A stretch of DNA of 64,000 nt from Actinospica acidithermotolerans. GTDB taxonomy: Bacteria > Actinomycetota > Actinomycetes > Streptomycetales > Catenulisporaceae. A program made the translations under genes and the position numbers. The stretch covers positions 1 through 64,000 of the forward strand of contig NZ_JAGSOH010000015.1 in the NCBI RefSeq assembly GCF_018139625.1, written 5' to 3'. Positions within the stretch are counted from its first letter, which is position 1, and each line of letters starts with the position of its first letter. The notes below the pieces were generated by a model. It searched no databases. It was not told the origin of the DNA and was given only the letters and a program-made list of their open reading frames with translations. This document shows, piece after piece, positions 48,855 to 59,585 of the stretch.

Positions 48855-49101
48855 GATGGGGACGATTCTACCGGCCGTCGGGGCGCTCCTTCGCCGGTGG
48901 ACGGCCTGCGCCCCGCGCGCGGGCAGCGGCGGGGCGCAGGTCCTGGCGAATGGGCGGGGCCGTCGGGCAATCCGTCGCGAGGTCCCACAGCCGGGGCCGG
49001 CGACCGGACGCGCCGGACCCGAGCCGATCGCTCGGGATCCATTCAGCGGGGATAACGACCCAGCGGACCGCCGGTTACGCGCAACAGCGCCGGTGCGAGC
49101 C

Positions 49102-49548
49102 TCACACCCTCCCGCGGCCCAGTTCGAGCAGAGCCATCGCGACAGTCGTACCGGGGCGGCCCAGCTCGCGGGTGTAGCGGCCGATGACCTCGGTCTCCCG
49201 GCGCAGGTCGACGCGGCGGCCGCCGTCGGCCATTCGCGCGGCCTGGATCTCGGCGGACACCGCCATCCGCCGCCGGATCAGCGCGACGAGCTCGGCGTCG
49301 ATGGCGTCGATCCGCTCCCGGCCGCCAGGCACGCCGTCGGGCGCGGGCGGCGCTGAGGGAGCGGGGACCGCGGCGGCCGGCTGCGGCGGGACGGTATCCG
49401 TCGGCGCCGGGCCGCCCGCGGCGGGTGCGGCTGTGGGCGTCGCAGTCGCTACGGGTGCGGTGGCCGCGGGTGCGGCTGCGGGCGTCGCAGTCGCTACGGG
49501 TGCGGTGGCTGCGGGGACAGCTGCTGCGGGGACGGCGGTGTCTGCCAT
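49102..49548 (-). CDS. AroQ-type chorismate mutase with Ala/Pro/Thr-rich N-terminal tail
   Basis: 148 aa. The C-terminal ~75 residues are the AroQ fold: [30 protein letters not shown], then [19 protein letters not shown], with the expected Arg, Lys/Arg and Glu positions. It converts chorismate to prephenate for Phe and Tyr. Residues ~1-72 are an unusual tail of Ala, Pro, Thr and Val with an internal duplication (see repeat at 49421). ATG 49548 has GAGGAG about seven bases upstream. Short stand-alone chorismate mutases are common in actinomycetes; the long tail is not. Confidence 0.88.
   Translation of the reverse strand: MADTAVPAAAVPAATAPVATATPAAAPAATAPVATATPTAAPAAGGPAPTDTVPPQPAAAVPAPSAPPAPDGVPGGRERIDAIDAELVALIRRRMAVSAEIQAARMADGGRRVDLRRETEVIGRYTRELGRPGTTVAMALLELGRGRV
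49421..49510 (-). repeat. Tandem 45-nt duplication in chorismate mutase tail
   Basis: 49421-49465 and 49466-49510 differ at only a few bases; each encodes 15 residues of the type [15 protein letters not shown]. The DNA similarity, including silent sites, implies a recent duplication. Confidence 0.75.
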
Positions 49549-49633
49549 GGGGCTCTCCTCGGTTCGGCGGTCGGCGGCCGGCGTTCCGCGACCTACCCCG
49601 TCCCGGGGGGCTTTATCAGCATCGTGAGAAACG

Positions 49634-49670
49634 ACGGCGCCCCGGACCGGGGATCGGTCCGGGGCGCCGT
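49634..49670 (-). terminator. Terminator of WXG100 operon
   Basis: 15-bp stem (49634-49648 with 49656-49670) and a 7-nt loop, about 160 nt past the stop of the second WXG100 gene. Confidence 0.6.
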
Positions 49671-49833
49671 ACGGGTCTCGGCTGAGCTCTCAGCGCGCGA
49701 CGTCGTGGCCGGCCGGAACGATCCGGTGGCCATAGCTAAATCGACGGGCGCTCGTGCTCACGGGCGCAACCCTAGCAGCTCCACCCGCCGCACCGTGCCG
49801 GAATCCGGCAGGAGGACGGCTCGCGGCGCGCTC

Positions 49834-50130
49834 CTAGCTCCAGGCCGCGGCGTTCGCGTTCTCGGTGGAGGTGTAGGCGTCGTGCGCGGCCTCGACGGCC
49901 TTGCCGATCGCCTGCAGCACCTGGTTGATGTCCGACTGGGCCTGGTCCCACTTGCGCTGCTGGACCTGGTAGTTCTCGGAGGCCTTACCCTGCCAGCTCG
50001 CGGCGATCGGGTTCAGCATCGACTTCAGGTCGTCCAGCTTCTGGTTCAGGTTGTTCGACGTCTGCTGGATGGTCTGCGCCGCGTTCGCCAGCTCGGCGAA
50101 CGTCACGAGCATCATTCCGTCTTGCGCCAT
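49834..50130 (-). CDS. WXG100 family protein (ESAT-6-like)
   Basis: 98 aa. Two helices are joined by the turn ASWQGKAS with the WxG motif at ~residues 45-47, the standard ESAT-6/CFP-10 hairpin. The C-terminus has Y-T-S-T-E, a YxxxD/E-type signal for type VII secretion. ATG 50130 follows GGGGAG by six bases. It is the second gene of a pair, 88 nt after the other WXG100 gene; the two products probably form a heterodimer. No EccC ATPase or other ESX gene is in the window. Confidence 0.93.
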   Translation of the reverse strand: MAQDGMMLVTFAELANAAQTIQQTSNNLNQKLDDLKSMLNPIAASWQGKASENYQVQQRKWDQAQSDINQVLQAIGKAVEAAHDAYTSTENANAAAWS

Positions 50131-50218
50131 GGTTTTCTCCCCTCAAAGGTTTTACGCTTCGCCGCCGCACGGTCTCGACGGGACCGCGGGCGGAAGGTGG
50201 CCTCGACGGCCGGACGGC

Positions 50219-50527
50219 TTACTGCAGGCCGCTGAGCAGCTTCGAGATCGAAGACTGGTTCTGCTCTTCCGTGGCCTGGTAGTTCTTGTTGTTCGAATCG
50301 ATGGCCTGGCCGATGGCGTCCAGAGCCTGGGTCAGCTTGGTGCCGTCGTCCTGGAAGCGCTGCATCAGCTGCTGGAAGGCCTGGTAGGCAGAGCCCTTCC
50401 AGGACGAGCCGAGCGGCTCGACGGCGCTCTGCAGGGAGCGCATCTCCGCCTGGATGTCCTGCACGGTCTGCTGGACGGCCTGAGCGGCCTTCGCCATATC
50501 GGCCGACGTAGTCGAAAAGCTAGACAT
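50219..50527 (-). CDS. WXG100 family protein (ESAT-6-like)
   Basis: 102 aa. The helix-turn-helix hairpin has SSWKGSAYQ as the WxG turn (~residues 42-44) and Y-Q-A-T-E near the end as a possible YxxxE secretion signal. ATG 50527 has AAGGTGG six bases upstream. It is the first gene of the WXG100 pair; the 287-nt gap before it holds no other gene and should carry the promoter. Confidence 0.93.
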   Translation of the reverse strand: MSSFSTTSADMAKAAQAVQQTVQDIQAEMRSLQSAVEPLGSSWKGSAYQAFQQLMQRFQDDGTKLTQALDAIGQAIDSNNKNYQATEEQNQSSISKLLSGLQ

Positions 50528-50814
50528 GTGTCGCCACCTTCCCCGTTCTTAGGAATGGTCTTATCTCCGTGAACACCGCCGGCCCGGCAACTCCACGGCC
50601 TGGCAGTGGCCTGCGAGTCCCGCCCCGCCCGACGCACCCCGCTGCGCAGTCTGTGCCCAGAGGTGTCGACCGCGGTTTCTCCCGCAGCACCAAGCTACTT
50701 GGCGAGCGCTCGGGAACGGTAGTCGAGAAGCCGATATTACCCCGGCTTTACGTTTCGGGCGGCGCCGGGGTCACGTCCCGGGGCCGCCCGAACACGTGCG
50801 ATATGCGCGCCCTG

Positions 50815-52476
50815 CTATCGGACTCGCAGCGTTTTGAGCACGCGCAGCGCCTTGCCGAGGACCTTCGTGTAGCGCGCCGCGTCCAGCCCCATCGAGGGCG
50901 CGATCGGCATCAGCGTCTGGCGCGCCACGGTCTGGATCTCGGTGTAGCGCCAGATGCCCTCGGAGCCGCTACGCCGCCCGACGCCGGAGTCGCCCATGCC
51001 GCCCGTGGCCGCCGCGACCGAGCCGAAGGCCGCCGCGTACGCCTCGTTCACGTTCACCATGCCGGAGTGCACGCGCAGCGCCGCCTCCTTGGCGCGCTTC
51101 GCGTCGCGGGTCCAGATCGACGAGCTCAGGCCGAACCGCGTGTCGTTGGCCGCCCCGAGCACCTCGGCCTCGTTCTCGAAGCGGTAGAGCGAGACGACCG
51201 GGCCGAAGGTCTCGTCCGCGTAGAGCGTCATGCCGGGGGCCACGTCGGTCAGCACGGTCGGCTCGTAGAACAGCGGGCCGACGTCCGGCCGGCGGCGGCC
51301 GCCGGCGAGCACGCGGGCGCCCTTGATCCGCGCGTCCTCGACCTGCTGGGTGACGGTCTCCAGCTGCTTCGTGTTGGTCAGCGAGCCGACGTCCGCGGCG
51401 AAGTCGAGGGTCGAGCCGAGCTTGAGCGCCTTGACCTCGGTGACGAAGCGGTCGACGAACCGGTCGTAGACCGCGTGGTGCACGTACATCCGCTCGATCG
51501 AGATGCACAGCTGGCCGGCCGAGGTGAAGCAGGCGCGGATCGCGCCGGCCACGGTCTTGTCGAGGTCGGCGTCCTCGAACACGATCATCGCGTTCTTGCC
51601 GCCGAGCTCCAGGGAGCAGCCGATCAGGCGACCGGCCGCCTGCTGCGCCACCTGCCGTCCGGTGCGGGTCGAGCCGGTGAACGCGACGTAGTCCGCGTGG
51701 TCGACCACGGCCGGGCCGGTGACCGGGCCGTCGCCGGTGACGACCTGCCACAGCTCGGCCGGCAGCCCGGCCTGGACGGCGAGCTGACGCAGGTAGAGGC
51801 CGCTGAGCACGGTCTGGTTGTCCGGCTTGTGCACGACGCCGTTGCCCGCGACCAGGGCGGGCAGGATGTCCATCGCGGCCAGCGCGAGCGGGTAGTTCCA
51901 CGGGGTGATCACCCCGACCACGCCCTTGGGATGCCGGTACTCGGTGACCCTGGTCAGGACCGGCAGCACGCCGATCTTGCGCCGCGGCCTGAGGTAGCCG
52001 CGCGCGGCGTGCGCGTAGTGCCGCGCGGTCGCCACCGAGACGCCGATCTCGTCGAACGCGTGCAGCCGGGTCTTGCCGGTCTCCACCTGGATCAGGCTCA
52101 GCAGGTGCTCGGAGTTGTCGAGCACCAGGTCGTGCAGCCGGCGCAGCACGGCGGCGCGCTCGCCCACCGGCCGCGCGGCCCAGGCGGCCTGCGCGGCGCG
52201 GGCCTTCTCGAAGGCGTGCCGCACGTCGCCGGGGCCGGACTGCGGCAGGTCCACGATCGTCTCGCCGGTCAGCGGCGCGACGATCTCCACCGACTGCGGG
52301 TTCGAGCCCACGGTCAGCTGGTCCACCAGCCGCGCCGTGAACTCGCGCGGCAGGTACGGGCGGATGGATTCGAGCCGCTCGGTCGGCCCGGTGGCCCGGG
52401 GGGCGGAGCCTTCGGCGGGCGCGGCCTGCGTCTGCTCGCCGGTCGCGGAAGCGTTCGTCGTGTCGCCTGCGGTCAT
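50815..52476 (-). CDS. gabD2: Succinate-semialdehyde dehydrogenase, GabD2-like
   Basis: 553 aa, slightly long because of a ~35-residue Ala/Thr-rich N-terminus. Aldehyde dehydrogenase motifs are TPWNYPLALAAMDILPAL, FTGSTRTGRQVAQ, LELGGKNAMIVFEDADL, the catalytic Cys in FTSAGQLCIS (C324) and ETFGPVVSLY. It is closest in look to actinobacterial SSADH/GabD2 enzymes, which feed succinate to the TCA cycle. ATG 52476 has no ribosome site; a -10 TAGTCT seven bases upstream suggests a leaderless transcript. Substrate is inferred from family. Confidence 0.88.
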   Translation of the reverse strand: MTAGDTTNASATGEQTQAAPAEGSAPRATGPTERLESIRPYLPREFTARLVDQLTVGSNPQSVEIVAPLTGETIVDLPQSGPGDVRHAFEKARAAQAAWAARPVGERAAVLRRLHDLVLDNSEHLLSLIQVETGKTRLHAFDEIGVSVATARHYAHAARGYLRPRRKIGVLPVLTRVTEYRHPKGVVGVITPWNYPLALAAMDILPALVAGNGVVHKPDNQTVLSGLYLRQLAVQAGLPAELWQVVTGDGPVTGPAVVDHADYVAFTGSTRTGRQVAQQAAGRLIGCSLELGGKNAMIVFEDADLDKTVAGAIRACFTSAGQLCISIERMYVHHAVYDRFVDRFVTEVKALKLGSTLDFAADVGSLTNTKQLETVTQQVEDARIKGARVLAGGRRRPDVGPLFYEPTVLTDVAPGMTLYADETFGPVVSLYRFENEAEVLGAANDTRFGLSSSIWTRDAKRAKEAALRVHSGMVNVNEAYAAAFGSVAAATGGMGDSGVGRRSGSEGIWRYTEIQTVARQTLMPIAPSMGLDAARYTKVLGKALRVLKTLRVR

Positions 52477-52483
52477 AACGCAA

Positions 52484-52489
52484 AGACTA
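52484..52489 (-). promoter_or_regulatory. Candidate -10 (TAGTCT) for leaderless gabD2-like gene
   Basis: TAGTCT ends seven bases before the ATG at 52476, placing transcription start on the A of the start codon. No -35 match. Confidence 0.38.
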
Positions 52490-52536
52490 GGCCCGGGCCA
52501 GGGGCCGGGGAAACCGCGCTGGGCGCGCCGGACCTG

Positions 52537-52582
52537 GGACGGCCCGCAAAACTCCGGTCAAAGACCGGGCCCCGGGCCGTCC
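52537..52582 (-). terminator. Double hairpin after mre-rodA-radical SAM operon
   Basis: GGACGGCCCG (52537-52546) pairs with CGGGCCGTCC (52573-52582) around an inner stem CCGGTC/GACCGG (52554-52559 with 52563-52568). It lies just downstream of the last operon gene. Confidence 0.6.
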
Positions 52583-52592
52583 GCCGACCGGG

Positions 52593-54539
<1,947 letters not shown>

Positions 54540-54585
54540 GTTCCCAGCGTAGCCGCCCCCGCGAGCGGCGCCGACAAGTCGCAGG

Positions 54586-55824
54586 TCAGCGCGCGGTCGA
54601 GCGGAGCCGGACGTTCTCCAGGATGCCGATGGCGATGAAGTTGGCGAACATCGAGGAGCCGCCGTAGGAGACGAAGGGCAGCGGGATGCCGGCGACGGGC
54701 ATGATGCCCATGGTCATGCCGACGTTCTCGAACATCTGGAAGGCGAACCAGCAGACCACGCCGCCGGCCAGCAGCATCGGGAAGGTCTCGGTGGCCTGGC
54801 GGGCGATGACGCAGCCGCGCCAGAGCACGATCGCGAACAGGGCGAGCACGGCGAGGCCGCCGACCAGGCCGAGTTCCTCGCCGATGACGGTGAAGACGAA
54901 GTCGGTCTGCTGCTCGGGGACGAACTGGCCGTTGGTCTGGGTGCCCTTGAACAGGCCCTGGCCGAAGACGCCGCCCGCGCCGATCGCGAGGCGGGCCTGG
55001 TGGGTGTTGTAGCCGACGCCCTGGGGGTCGAGGTTGGGGTCGGCGAAGGCGGCGAAGCGGTTGATCTGGTGCTGGGCGAGCAGGTGCAGCTTCACGGCGG
55101 CGAAGGCGCCCGCGCCGACCACGGCCGTGAGCAGCGCCAGCCTGCGCAGGCGTACGCCGGACAGGACGACCATGCCGCCGGTGATGGCGAGGATGACCAT
55201 GGTGCTGCCGAGGTCCGGGAGCATGCTGATGACGCCCATCGGCACGGCCGCGGCCAGCAGGGCGAGCACGAGCGCGCGGCCGCCGGGACGCGTGTCGTCG
55301 ATGCGGCGGTCCTCGATCTGCGCGAGCATGCCCTTGCTGCGGCGCACGGCGGGCCGGTAGGCGAGGATCATCGCCAGCGCCATCACGATGCCGAGCTTGG
55401 CGAACTCGGCGGGCTGGATGGAGAAGCCGCCGCCGAGCTCGATCCAGGAGCGCGCGCCGTTGACGACCGTGCCGAGCGGGGAGAGCACGGCGAGCAGGCC
55501 GATGAACGAGAGCACGTAGACGGTGGGTGTCAGGGCCCGCAGCCTCTTGTGGTCGAGCGCGGTGACGCCGATGGCGAGGGCCATGCCGACGATCGCGTTC
55601 AGGATGTGCCGCTTGAGGAAGTACTGCGGGTCGCCGCCGGTCAGCTCGGTGCGGTCGCGGGTGGCCGACCACACCATGACCGCGCCGACCACGGCGAGCG
55701 CCGTGGACGCGCCGAACAGCGGCCAGTCGAAGCGCCGCAGCACGCCGCCCTCGCGCAGGGCGGCCTTGCGCCGGGACTCGGCCGGGCCGACCGGGGGCAG
55801 GCCCGCCGTCTCTCCGATGATCAT
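54586..55824 (-). CDS. rodA: Rod-shape-determining SEDS glycosyltransferase
   Basis: 412 aa with about ten TM helices. SEDS family peptidoglycan polymerase working with PBP2. Motifs are RSWIELGGGFSIQPAEFAKL, LPDLGSTMVILAI (with the essential Asp), QQTDFVFTVIGEELGLVG and the C-terminal GIPLPFVSYGGSSMFANF. ATG 55824 has GGAG six bases upstream and overlaps the pbp2 stop (ATGA), so the partners are co-translated. Confidence 0.96.
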   Translation of the reverse strand: MIIGETAGLPPVGPAESRRKAALREGGVLRRFDWPLFGASTALAVVGAVMVWSATRDRTELTGGDPQYFLKRHILNAIVGMALAIGVTALDHKRLRALTPTVYVLSFIGLLAVLSPLGTVVNGARSWIELGGGFSIQPAEFAKLGIVMALAMILAYRPAVRRSKGMLAQIEDRRIDDTRPGGRALVLALLAAAVPMGVISMLPDLGSTMVILAITGGMVVLSGVRLRRLALLTAVVGAGAFAAVKLHLLAQHQINRFAAFADPNLDPQGVGYNTHQARLAIGAGGVFGQGLFKGTQTNGQFVPEQQTDFVFTVIGEELGLVGGLAVLALFAIVLWRGCVIARQATETFPMLLAGGVVCWFAFQMFENVGMTMGIMPVAGIPLPFVSYGGSSMFANFIAIGILENVRLRSTAR

Positions 55825-58019
55825 GGCTTGCTCCGGGCGGCTCCCGCGACCGTCGCGCCCGGGGAGGCGGGCGGCGGCGCGACCGGCGGCCACTGCTGGG
55901 GGTAGGGGAAGGTGACCGGCAGCAGCCCGTCCGCGGTGATCACCGGCAGGCCGGCCGGGGGCGTCGGGAGCAGGGCTGCGTTCGCCAGCTGCGCGCCGCC
56001 CTGCACGCCGTACATCGCCTCTTCGATCTTCTCGACCGCCGGGCCGGAGATCTGCGCGCCCTGGCCGCCCTGCGGAACCATCATCACGATCGCGTACTGC
56101 GGGTGGTTCGCCGGGACGACGGAGGCGAACACCGAGGTCGGGTTCTGGCCGTACACGTCCGCGGTACCGGTCTTCGCGCCGACCGGGATCGTGTTCTGCG
56201 GCCAGGCTCCGTACACCCCGGAGGCCGTGCCCGCCTGGGCCACGCCCTCGAGCGCGTTCATCAGGAAGCTGCGGGTGGCCGAGTCGATCGGCACGTGCGC
56301 GACGACCTTCGGCTGGTAGGTCGAGACGACCTTGCCGCCCGGGGTCATCACGGCCTGCAGCAGGTGCGGCTGGTAGAGCGTGCCGCCGTTGGCGATCGTC
56401 GCGTACGCGCGGGCCAGCTGAAGCGGCGTCACCTCGACGCCGCCCTGGCCGATCGCCTCGAGCACCGCGTCGCCGGCCCGGAACTGCCAGCCGTCCAGGC
56501 AGTTCTCGTACGCGATCTGCTTGAGGTAGGCGGCGCGGGCCGGGTCGGTCCTGGCGACGTCCGGGTAGCCGTCCTTGCCGTGCGCGCACCAGTCGGCCTT
56601 GTTCGCCTGCCAGGACGCGAGCTTCTCCTGCCGGGTCTGGATCAGGCCGGGCGACTCGCCCGGCAGGTCGATCCCGGTGTCCTTGCCGAGCCCGAGTTCC
56701 GTCGACATCGTCTGCACCGGGTCGCTCGGGTGGGCGACGGGGTTGTTGCCGCCGTCCTTGAGCCACATCTGGTAGGCGACGCGGTAGAACACGGTGTCGC
56801 AGGAGACCTCGATGGCCTGCTTGAGGGTGATCGGGCCGAACGCCTCGCCCTCGAAGTTGTGGAAGTCCTGGTTGCCGACCGGGAAGTCGGTCGAGCAGTC
56901 GTAGGTGCCGTCCGCGGGGAAGCCGTCCTGCAGCATCGCCGAGGTGGTCACGGCCTTGAACGTCGAACCGGGCGGGTACTCGCCCTGGTATCCGCGGTCC
57001 AGCAGCGGGGTGCCGGCGGCGGCGCTGGTCAGCCGCGCGTAGGTCTGCGCGTTGATACCGCCGGTCCACACGTTCGGGTCGTAGGTCGGGTAGCTCGCCA
57101 TCGCGACGACGCCGCCGGTCTGGACGTTGAGCACGACGACGGCCCCCGAGTCGGCCTTGCCGTAGCTGTGGGTCTCCGTGTCCCAGACGCCGTGCGCGGA
57201 CTGGATCGCGGCGGCGAGCTGCTGCTCGGCGACCGCCTGAACGTGCGCGTCGATGGTGGTCACGATGTCGTCGCCGGGCACGGGGGCGGTCTGCGAGACG
57301 GTCCGCACCGCGCGGCCCAGGTTGTCCACCGCGACCTCGGACACGCCGGCTTCGCCGCGCAGGATCGAGTCGTACTCCTGCTCGAGCCCGGCGCGCCCGA
57401 CCATGTCGGTGGGCTGGTAGTCGTTGCCCGCCTTGGAGAGCTCGGACGAGCTGACCGGCGAGAGGTAGCCGAGCATCTGCGCCGCGTTGACGCCGAACGG
57501 CGCGGGGTAGGTGCGCGTGGCGGCGGCCTGCGCGGTGACCCCGGGGAACTTGTCGTGGTCCTCCAGGATCTCCATGCCGATCGACTGCGCGACGTCGGTG
57601 GCCACCGGCACCGGCTGGTACGGCGAGCCGGGCCAGCAGGGCTGTTTGACCTTCGAGGAGCACAGCCGGATCTTCTGCGCGATCTGCGACTCCGGCACGC
57701 CGAGCACCGAGGCCAGCCGGTCGAGAACGGCGATCCCGCCGTGCGGCTGCTGCTGCAGGGTGCTGAGGTCGACGGTGACCTCCAGCGTGGGCTTGTTCGC
57801 CACGAGCGGGTGGCCCTGGTCGTCGAGGATGTCGCCGCGCACGGCCGGGGTGCTCACCGAGCGCAGGTCGTTGGCCGCGGCCGCGGCCTGGAACTGGGCG
57901 CCGGAGCGCACCTGGAGGTACCAGAGCCGGCCGCCGAGCGTGGCGAGCAGCGCGAGCACGAGGACCTGGACCACGCCCAGGCGGGCGCGGGCGCCCTCGA
58001 GACGTTGCGGGCGGTACAT
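55821..58019 (-). CDS. mrdA: Penicillin-binding protein 2 (class B transpeptidase)
   Basis: 732 aa. One N-terminal TM helix (VVQVLVLALLATLGGRLWYLQV), a PBP dimerisation domain (~60-240) and a transpeptidase domain with SxxK in PGSTFK (S352, K355), SxD in VSCDTVF (S406-D408) and KTGT in AKTGTAD (K616). It crosslinks lateral-wall peptidoglycan together with RodA. The last ~50 residues are Pro-rich. ATG 58019 has GGGAG six bases upstream. Confidence 0.96.
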   Translation of the reverse strand: MYRPQRLEGARARLGVVQVLVLALLATLGGRLWYLQVRSGAQFQAAAAANDLRSVSTPAVRGDILDDQGHPLVANKPTLEVTVDLSTLQQQPHGGIAVLDRLASVLGVPESQIAQKIRLCSSKVKQPCWPGSPYQPVPVATDVAQSIGMEILEDHDKFPGVTAQAAATRTYPAPFGVNAAQMLGYLSPVSSSELSKAGNDYQPTDMVGRAGLEQEYDSILRGEAGVSEVAVDNLGRAVRTVSQTAPVPGDDIVTTIDAHVQAVAEQQLAAAIQSAHGVWDTETHSYGKADSGAVVVLNVQTGGVVAMASYPTYDPNVWTGGINAQTYARLTSAAAGTPLLDRGYQGEYPPGSTFKAVTTSAMLQDGFPADGTYDCSTDFPVGNQDFHNFEGEAFGPITLKQAIEVSCDTVFYRVAYQMWLKDGGNNPVAHPSDPVQTMSTELGLGKDTGIDLPGESPGLIQTRQEKLASWQANKADWCAHGKDGYPDVARTDPARAAYLKQIAYENCLDGWQFRAGDAVLEAIGQGGVEVTPLQLARAYATIANGGTLYQPHLLQAVMTPGGKVVSTYQPKVVAHVPIDSATRSFLMNALEGVAQAGTASGVYGAWPQNTIPVGAKTGTADVYGQNPTSVFASVVPANHPQYAIVMMVPQGGQGAQISGPAVEKIEEAMYGVQGGAQLANAALLPTPPAGLPVITADGLLPVTFPYPQQWPPVAPPPASPGATVAGAARSKP

Positions 58020-58064
58020 GGCGTTCTCCCGGGTGTTCGGCTTCCGCGTGCTACGGCAGGGTGC

Positions 58065-58640
58065 TCACTGGCCGGCGGTGCGCACGGCGACGGGGTCGCC
58101 TATCGCGTTGCCGACCGGGGCGAGGAGCAGGGTCCGGCGGCCCTCGGCGCGGCGGGCGAGCGCGGCCAGGCCGGGCAGGATGAACGGCGTGGCGATCGCC
58201 GTGTAGAGCGCGCAGGCCGCGGCGCAGGCCGGCAGGCCGGCGCTGCCGATCGTGCCGCCTTCGCCGAGCAGCGAGCCGAGCACGGCGTTGCCGAGCGTGG
58301 CGAGGCCGGCGAGGATCCCGGCGATCGCGCTGGTGCGCAGCGCGGAGCGCTTCAGGTCGGGTGCGAGACGGCCGGCGAGCGCGCCGACGAGCGTGAGGAC
58401 GATGGCGTGCCGGCCGGTCGCGGTGACGGACGGCGGCGCGAGGTCCACGGCCAGCCCGGCGGCGAACCCGGCGACCGCCCCGAGGTTCTGCCCCCAGGCG
58501 ACGCCGAGGGAGACCACGACGAGCAGCACCAGGTCCGGCACGGCGTACGGCAGGCGCACCTGCGGCAGGACGCTGAGCTGCAGGGCCAGCGCCAGGGTGA
58601 CGGCGGCCGCGGCGAGCAGGAAGCGGAGGAACGCACGCAT
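58065..58640 (-). CDS. mreD: Rod-shape protein MreD
   Basis: 191 aa with about five TM helices (LRFLLAAAAVTLALALQL, VPDLVLLVVVSLGVAWGQN...). Sequence conservation is low as usual for MreD, so identity rests on topology and position between mreC and pbp2. It links MreC to the membrane complex. The start overlaps the mreC stop (TGATG). Confidence 0.9.
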   Translation of the reverse strand: MRAFLRFLLAAAAVTLALALQLSVLPQVRLPYAVPDLVLLVVVSLGVAWGQNLGAVAGFAAGLAVDLAPPSVTATGRHAIVLTLVGALAGRLAPDLKRSALRTSAIAGILAGLATLGNAVLGSLLGEGGTIGSAGLPACAAACALYTAIATPFILPGLAALARRAEGRRTLLLAPVGNAIGDPVAVRTAGQ

Positions 58641-59518
58641 CAGCGGCTCGCCTCCGCCTGCAGCATCACGTCGCCCGGATCCGCGCCGACCGGCTTGACC
58701 ACGATGCCGACGGTGTCCACGGAGGTCTCGTCGACGTACGTCGTCACCAGCACGGTCCGGGTCAGCCGGCCGGGCGTGGCCAGCACCTTCGAGATCCTGC
58801 CGACGGGGACGCCGGGCACGCTGGTCGCGGCGTCCGCGGTGCCGAGGGTCAGCACCGGCTGGCCGACCGTCAGCTTCAGCTGCGGGTCGAAGAACTCGAC
58901 GCGCAGCGTGTGCGTGTCCTGTCCGACGGCGGTGCCGATCGGGCCGGATCCGGACAGCCGCACGCCGATCACCGAGTCGGGGTCGATCGCCAGCAGCACG
59001 GTGGACGTGGTCGGGCCGACGCTCGCGATCCGGCCGACCAGTCCCGCGCCGGTCAGCACGGTCTGGTCGACGGCCACGCCCTGCTTGCTGCCGGCGTCCA
59101 GCGTCGCGGACCAGCTGCCGTCCTGCGTCGGGGACAGGGCCACGAGCTGCGCGGAGACGGTCGTGAGCCCGCCGAGCGAGGTCGCGTCGTGCAGCGCCGC
59201 CAGCTCCGCGGCCTCGGCCTTGGTCTGCGCGCTCGTCTCGACCTGGCCCTTGAGCGCGTCCACCTGCGCCTGCAGGCTCTTGATCCGCGCCTGGTCGGCG
59301 GAGGAGTGCCCCCAGCCGGAGAACAGCGAGCGCACCGAGTGCGTCGCGTCCGAGGCGCCGCGCTCGACCGGCCCGAAGACGGTCGCGGCGACGGAGCGCG
59401 CCTTGCCCAGCGCCCCCCGCTCCCCCGGCTTCTCGCCGTGGGCGTCCACGGTGACGAGGATGAATCCGGTCAGCAGCAGCAGGCCGAGGACGACGCGGGT
59501 ACGGCGGGTGTCTCGCAT
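58640..59518 (-). CDS. mreC: Rod-shape protein MreC
   Basis: 292 aa. One TM helix near the N-terminus (RVVLGLLLLTGFILVTVDA), a coiled coil (~75-110, RIKSLQAQVDALKGQVETSAQTK) and two beta-barrel subdomains with VTAQLVALSPTQDGSW, GVAVDQTVLTGAGLVGRIASVGP and LTLGTADAATSVPGVPVG. It scaffolds the elongation complex outside the membrane. ATG 59518 is preceded by GAGGA about eleven bases away; mreB ends 67 nt upstream. Confidence 0.95.
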   Translation of the reverse strand: MRDTRRTRVVLGLLLLTGFILVTVDAHGEKPGERGALGKARSVAATVFGPVERGASDATHSVRSLFSGWGHSSADQARIKSLQAQVDALKGQVETSAQTKAEAAELAALHDATSLGGLTTVSAQLVALSPTQDGSWSATLDAGSKQGVAVDQTVLTGAGLVGRIASVGPTTSTVLLAIDPDSVIGVRLSGSGPIGTAVGQDTHTLRVEFFDPQLKLTVGQPVLTLGTADAATSVPGVPVGRISKVLATPGRLTRTVLVTTYVDETSVDTVGIVVKPVGADPGDVMLQAEASR

Positions 59519-59585
59519 TGGTCTTCGATCCTCAATCGACGGCTCGGCCCGGCACGTCGCCTCGTCGCTGGTTCATGTCCGCCCG

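Noticed and set aside
56802-56810. SxD instead of SxN in PBP2 as a missing key residue
   Set aside because: SxD is normal for PBP2-type transpeptidases, so it is not an anomaly.
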